24,708 nucleotides of DNA, taken from UBA7803 sp041686955 (lineage in GTDB: Bacteria; Pseudomonadota; Gammaproteobacteria; Pseudomonadales; Azotimanducaceae). Positions 23,581 to 24,708 of this stretch are shown here, piece after piece; within the stretch, counting starts at the first letter, position 1, and the number at the start of each line of letters is the position of its first letter. Location of the stretch: positions 1 to 24,708 of the forward strand of contig JAWLCV010000058.1 of assembly GCA_041686955.1 (NCBI GenBank), given 5' to 3'. A program made the position numbers and the translations under genes. A model generated the notes under the pieces. The model saw only the letters and a list, made by a program, of their open reading frames with translations. It searched no databases and was not told the origin of the DNA.

Positions 23581-24708
23581 TCAGAGGGCGAGGCGGCGGA
23601 TGTCGCTCAGGATCTCGCCCAGCCGGGTCACGAACCGCCCGGCCTCCGCGCCGTTGATGGCCCGGTGGTCGTAGGATAGGGAAAGCGGCAGCATCTTGCG
23701 GGGCACGAAGGCCTCGCCGTCCCATACCGGCCGCACCGTCACCCGGCTCACCCCGAGGATCGCCACCTCCGGCGCATTGATGATGGGCGTGAACCCGGTG
23801 CCCCCGATGGGCCCCAGGCTCGACACGCTGAAGCTGCCGCCCTGCAGGTCGGCGGGGGCGAGCTTCTTGTCCCGCGCCTTGGCGGCGAGCTCCGCCACCG
23901 CCTGCGAAAGCTCGAAGATTCCCAGCTCGTTCGCGTCGCGGATCACCGGCACCACCAGGCCTTCCGGCGTGTCCACCGCCACCCCGATGTGGTAGTAGCG
24001 TTTGAGGATGAGGGTTTTCGCCTGCGGGTCCAGGGAGGCGTTGAACGCGGGGAACTCCTCGAGCACCTTGCAGCAGGCCTTGATGATGAAGGCCAGCGGC
24101 GTGACCTTCACCCCCCGGGCCTCGGCCTCGGCCTTCAGGCTGCCGCGGAAATCCTCCAACTCGGTGACGTCCACCTCGTCGTGCTGGGTCACGTGAGGCA
24201 GGTTGATCCAGCTCCGGTGCAGGTTCTCCGCGCCGCGCGCGCGCATCCGGGAAAGGGGCTGTTCCTCGATCTCGCCGAAACGGCTGAAGTCCACCTCCGG
24301 GAGGCTCGGCCACGCCGCGCCGCCGGCGGCGGCGCCGCCGGTCATGCGCTCCTTGACGAAGGACTTCACGTCGTCCTTGACGATGCGGCCCCGGTTGCCG
24401 GTGCCTGGAACCTCAGTGAGGTTCACCCCCAGTTCCCGGGCCAGCCGCCGCACCGACGGCCCCGCATAGACGTCGGCGCCGGCGGAAGGCGCCTCCGCCC
24501 GCGCCTCGGTGGGAGCGGCCGGGGTTGGAGCCGGTTCGGGTTTCTGGGCCGGCGCGGCCGCTTCGGCGGTAGCTGCCTTCTCGGGCGCCTCGGCTGTGGG
24601 CTTCGCGGGTGCCTCGGCGGCTGCCTCGGCGGCTGCCTCGGCCGGCGCCGGCCTGGCCTCCGCCGCCGCCTGCTCGGCCTCGATGGTGGCGATCAGGGTC
24701 CCCGCCTC
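23581..24708 (-). CDS. aceF: Dihydrolipoamide acyltransferase (E2), probably of pyruvate dehydrogenase; N-terminus outside window
   Basis: The visible 375 residues form the C-terminal part of an E2 component, entering from the right edge in frame. They begin with the end of a lipoyl domain (EAGTLIATIEAE). A flexible Ala/Glu/Pro linker with repeated AEAA units follows, then a peripheral subunit-binding domain (VYAGPSVRRLARELGV to GRIVKDDVKSFV), and the acyltransferase domain of about 230 residues. The catalytic motif SYDHRAINGAEAGRF contains the active-site His; Asn replaces the Asp found in some E2 enzymes, a variant known in other bacterial E2p proteins. The LPHVTQHDEVDVTELE segment near the start of the catalytic domain favours the pyruvate form over the 2-oxoglutarate form. 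The E1 gene would lie beyond 24708. Confidence 0.9.
   Translation of the reverse strand, partial: EAGTLIATIEAEQAAAEARPAPAEAAAEAAAEAPAKPTAEAPEKAATAEAAAPAQKPEPAPTPAAPTEARAEAPSAGADVYAGPSVRRLARELGVNLTEVPGTGNRGRIVKDDVKSFVKERMTGGAAAGGAAWPSLPEVDFSRFGEIEEQPLSRMRARGAENLHRSWINLPHVTQHDEVDVTELEDFRGSLKAEAEARGVKVTPLAFIIKACCKVLEEFPAFNASLDPQAKTLILKRYYHIGVAVDTPEGLVVPVIRDANELGIFELSQAVAELAAKARDKKLAPADLQGGSFSVSSLGPIGGTGFTPIINAPEVAILGVSRVTVRPVWDGEAFVPRKMLPLSLSYDHRAINGAEAGRFVTRLGEILSDIRRLAL
24611..24646. repeat. 12-bp repeat, three copies, in the E2 interdomain linker
   Basis: Two identical GCCTCGGCGGCT units and a third variant (GCCTCGGCCGGC) encode AEAA units of the flexible Ala-rich linker between the lipoyl and subunit-binding domains. 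Such linkers commonly expand by slippage without altering the frame. Confidence 0.75.

Overview
The window looks like a chromosomal segment of a GC-rich gammaproteobacterium. The evidence is the gene content: an ExoI-family nuclease, a GspA/GspB-type type II secretion pair, AmpG, a YajQ-family protein, FxsA next to groESL, an E2 subunit with an Ala/Pro linker, and tightly packed operons with ATGA, GTGA and TGATG start/stop overlaps. A halophilic or Ectothiorhodospiraceae-like lineage would fit the high GC and the betaine-type transporter, but that is a guess. I see no insertion sequence, integrase, CRISPR array, tRNA or rRNA. Coding density is very high and no gap exceeds about 250 bases.

Layout. 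1-2266 (minus): an operon of a NUDT19-like Nudix hydrolase, a LolD/MacB-type ABC ATPase and a FtsX-type permease cut by the window edge. 2411-3722 (plus): a small Arc/AmrZ-like ribbon-helix-helix protein followed by a response regulator with an insertion in its receiver and an output region I do not recognise. 3732-7392 (minus): exodeoxyribonuclease I, then the ATPase and a fused binding-protein/permease of an osmoprotectant-type importer. 7444-8826 (plus): a DASS/SLC13 carboxylate transporter, overlapped at its 3' end by a convergent aminopeptidase-like lipoprotein (8686-9900). 9948-13185 (plus): an acyltransferase, a GspA/ExeA-type ATPase and a GspB-like protein, apparently translationally coupled.

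13192-15126 (minus): a GAF plus HD-GYP c-di-GMP phosphodiesterase with a large insertion. 15215-15967 (minus): a membrane-anchored coiled-coil protein. 16067-16720 (minus): a PuuD-like membrane protein without a cytochrome domain. 16905-18860 (minus): groES-groEL with a clear terminator, a vegetative-type promoter and a perfect CIRCE operator. 19106-19573 (minus): fxsA, whose start codon overlaps that of a divergent alkyltransferase-like DNA repair protein (19572-19949). 19968-21458 (plus): an AmpG-family transporter, converging on a yajQ-family gene (21439-21921). 22021-23576 (plus): a response regulator with a degenerate GGDEF domain, coupled to a PduO-type cobalamin adenosyltransferase. 23581-24708 (minus): the C-terminal part of a dihydrolipoamide acyltransferase, running off the window.

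Themes are envelope transport and secretion, c-di-GMP-related signalling (one intact-looking HD-GYP, one degenerate GGDEF, one orphan response regulator) and stress or repair functions (GroESL, FxsA, ExoI, ATL). The least explained element is the ribbon-helix-helix/response-regulator pair at 2411-3722. Most of the remainder is conserved housekeeping material.
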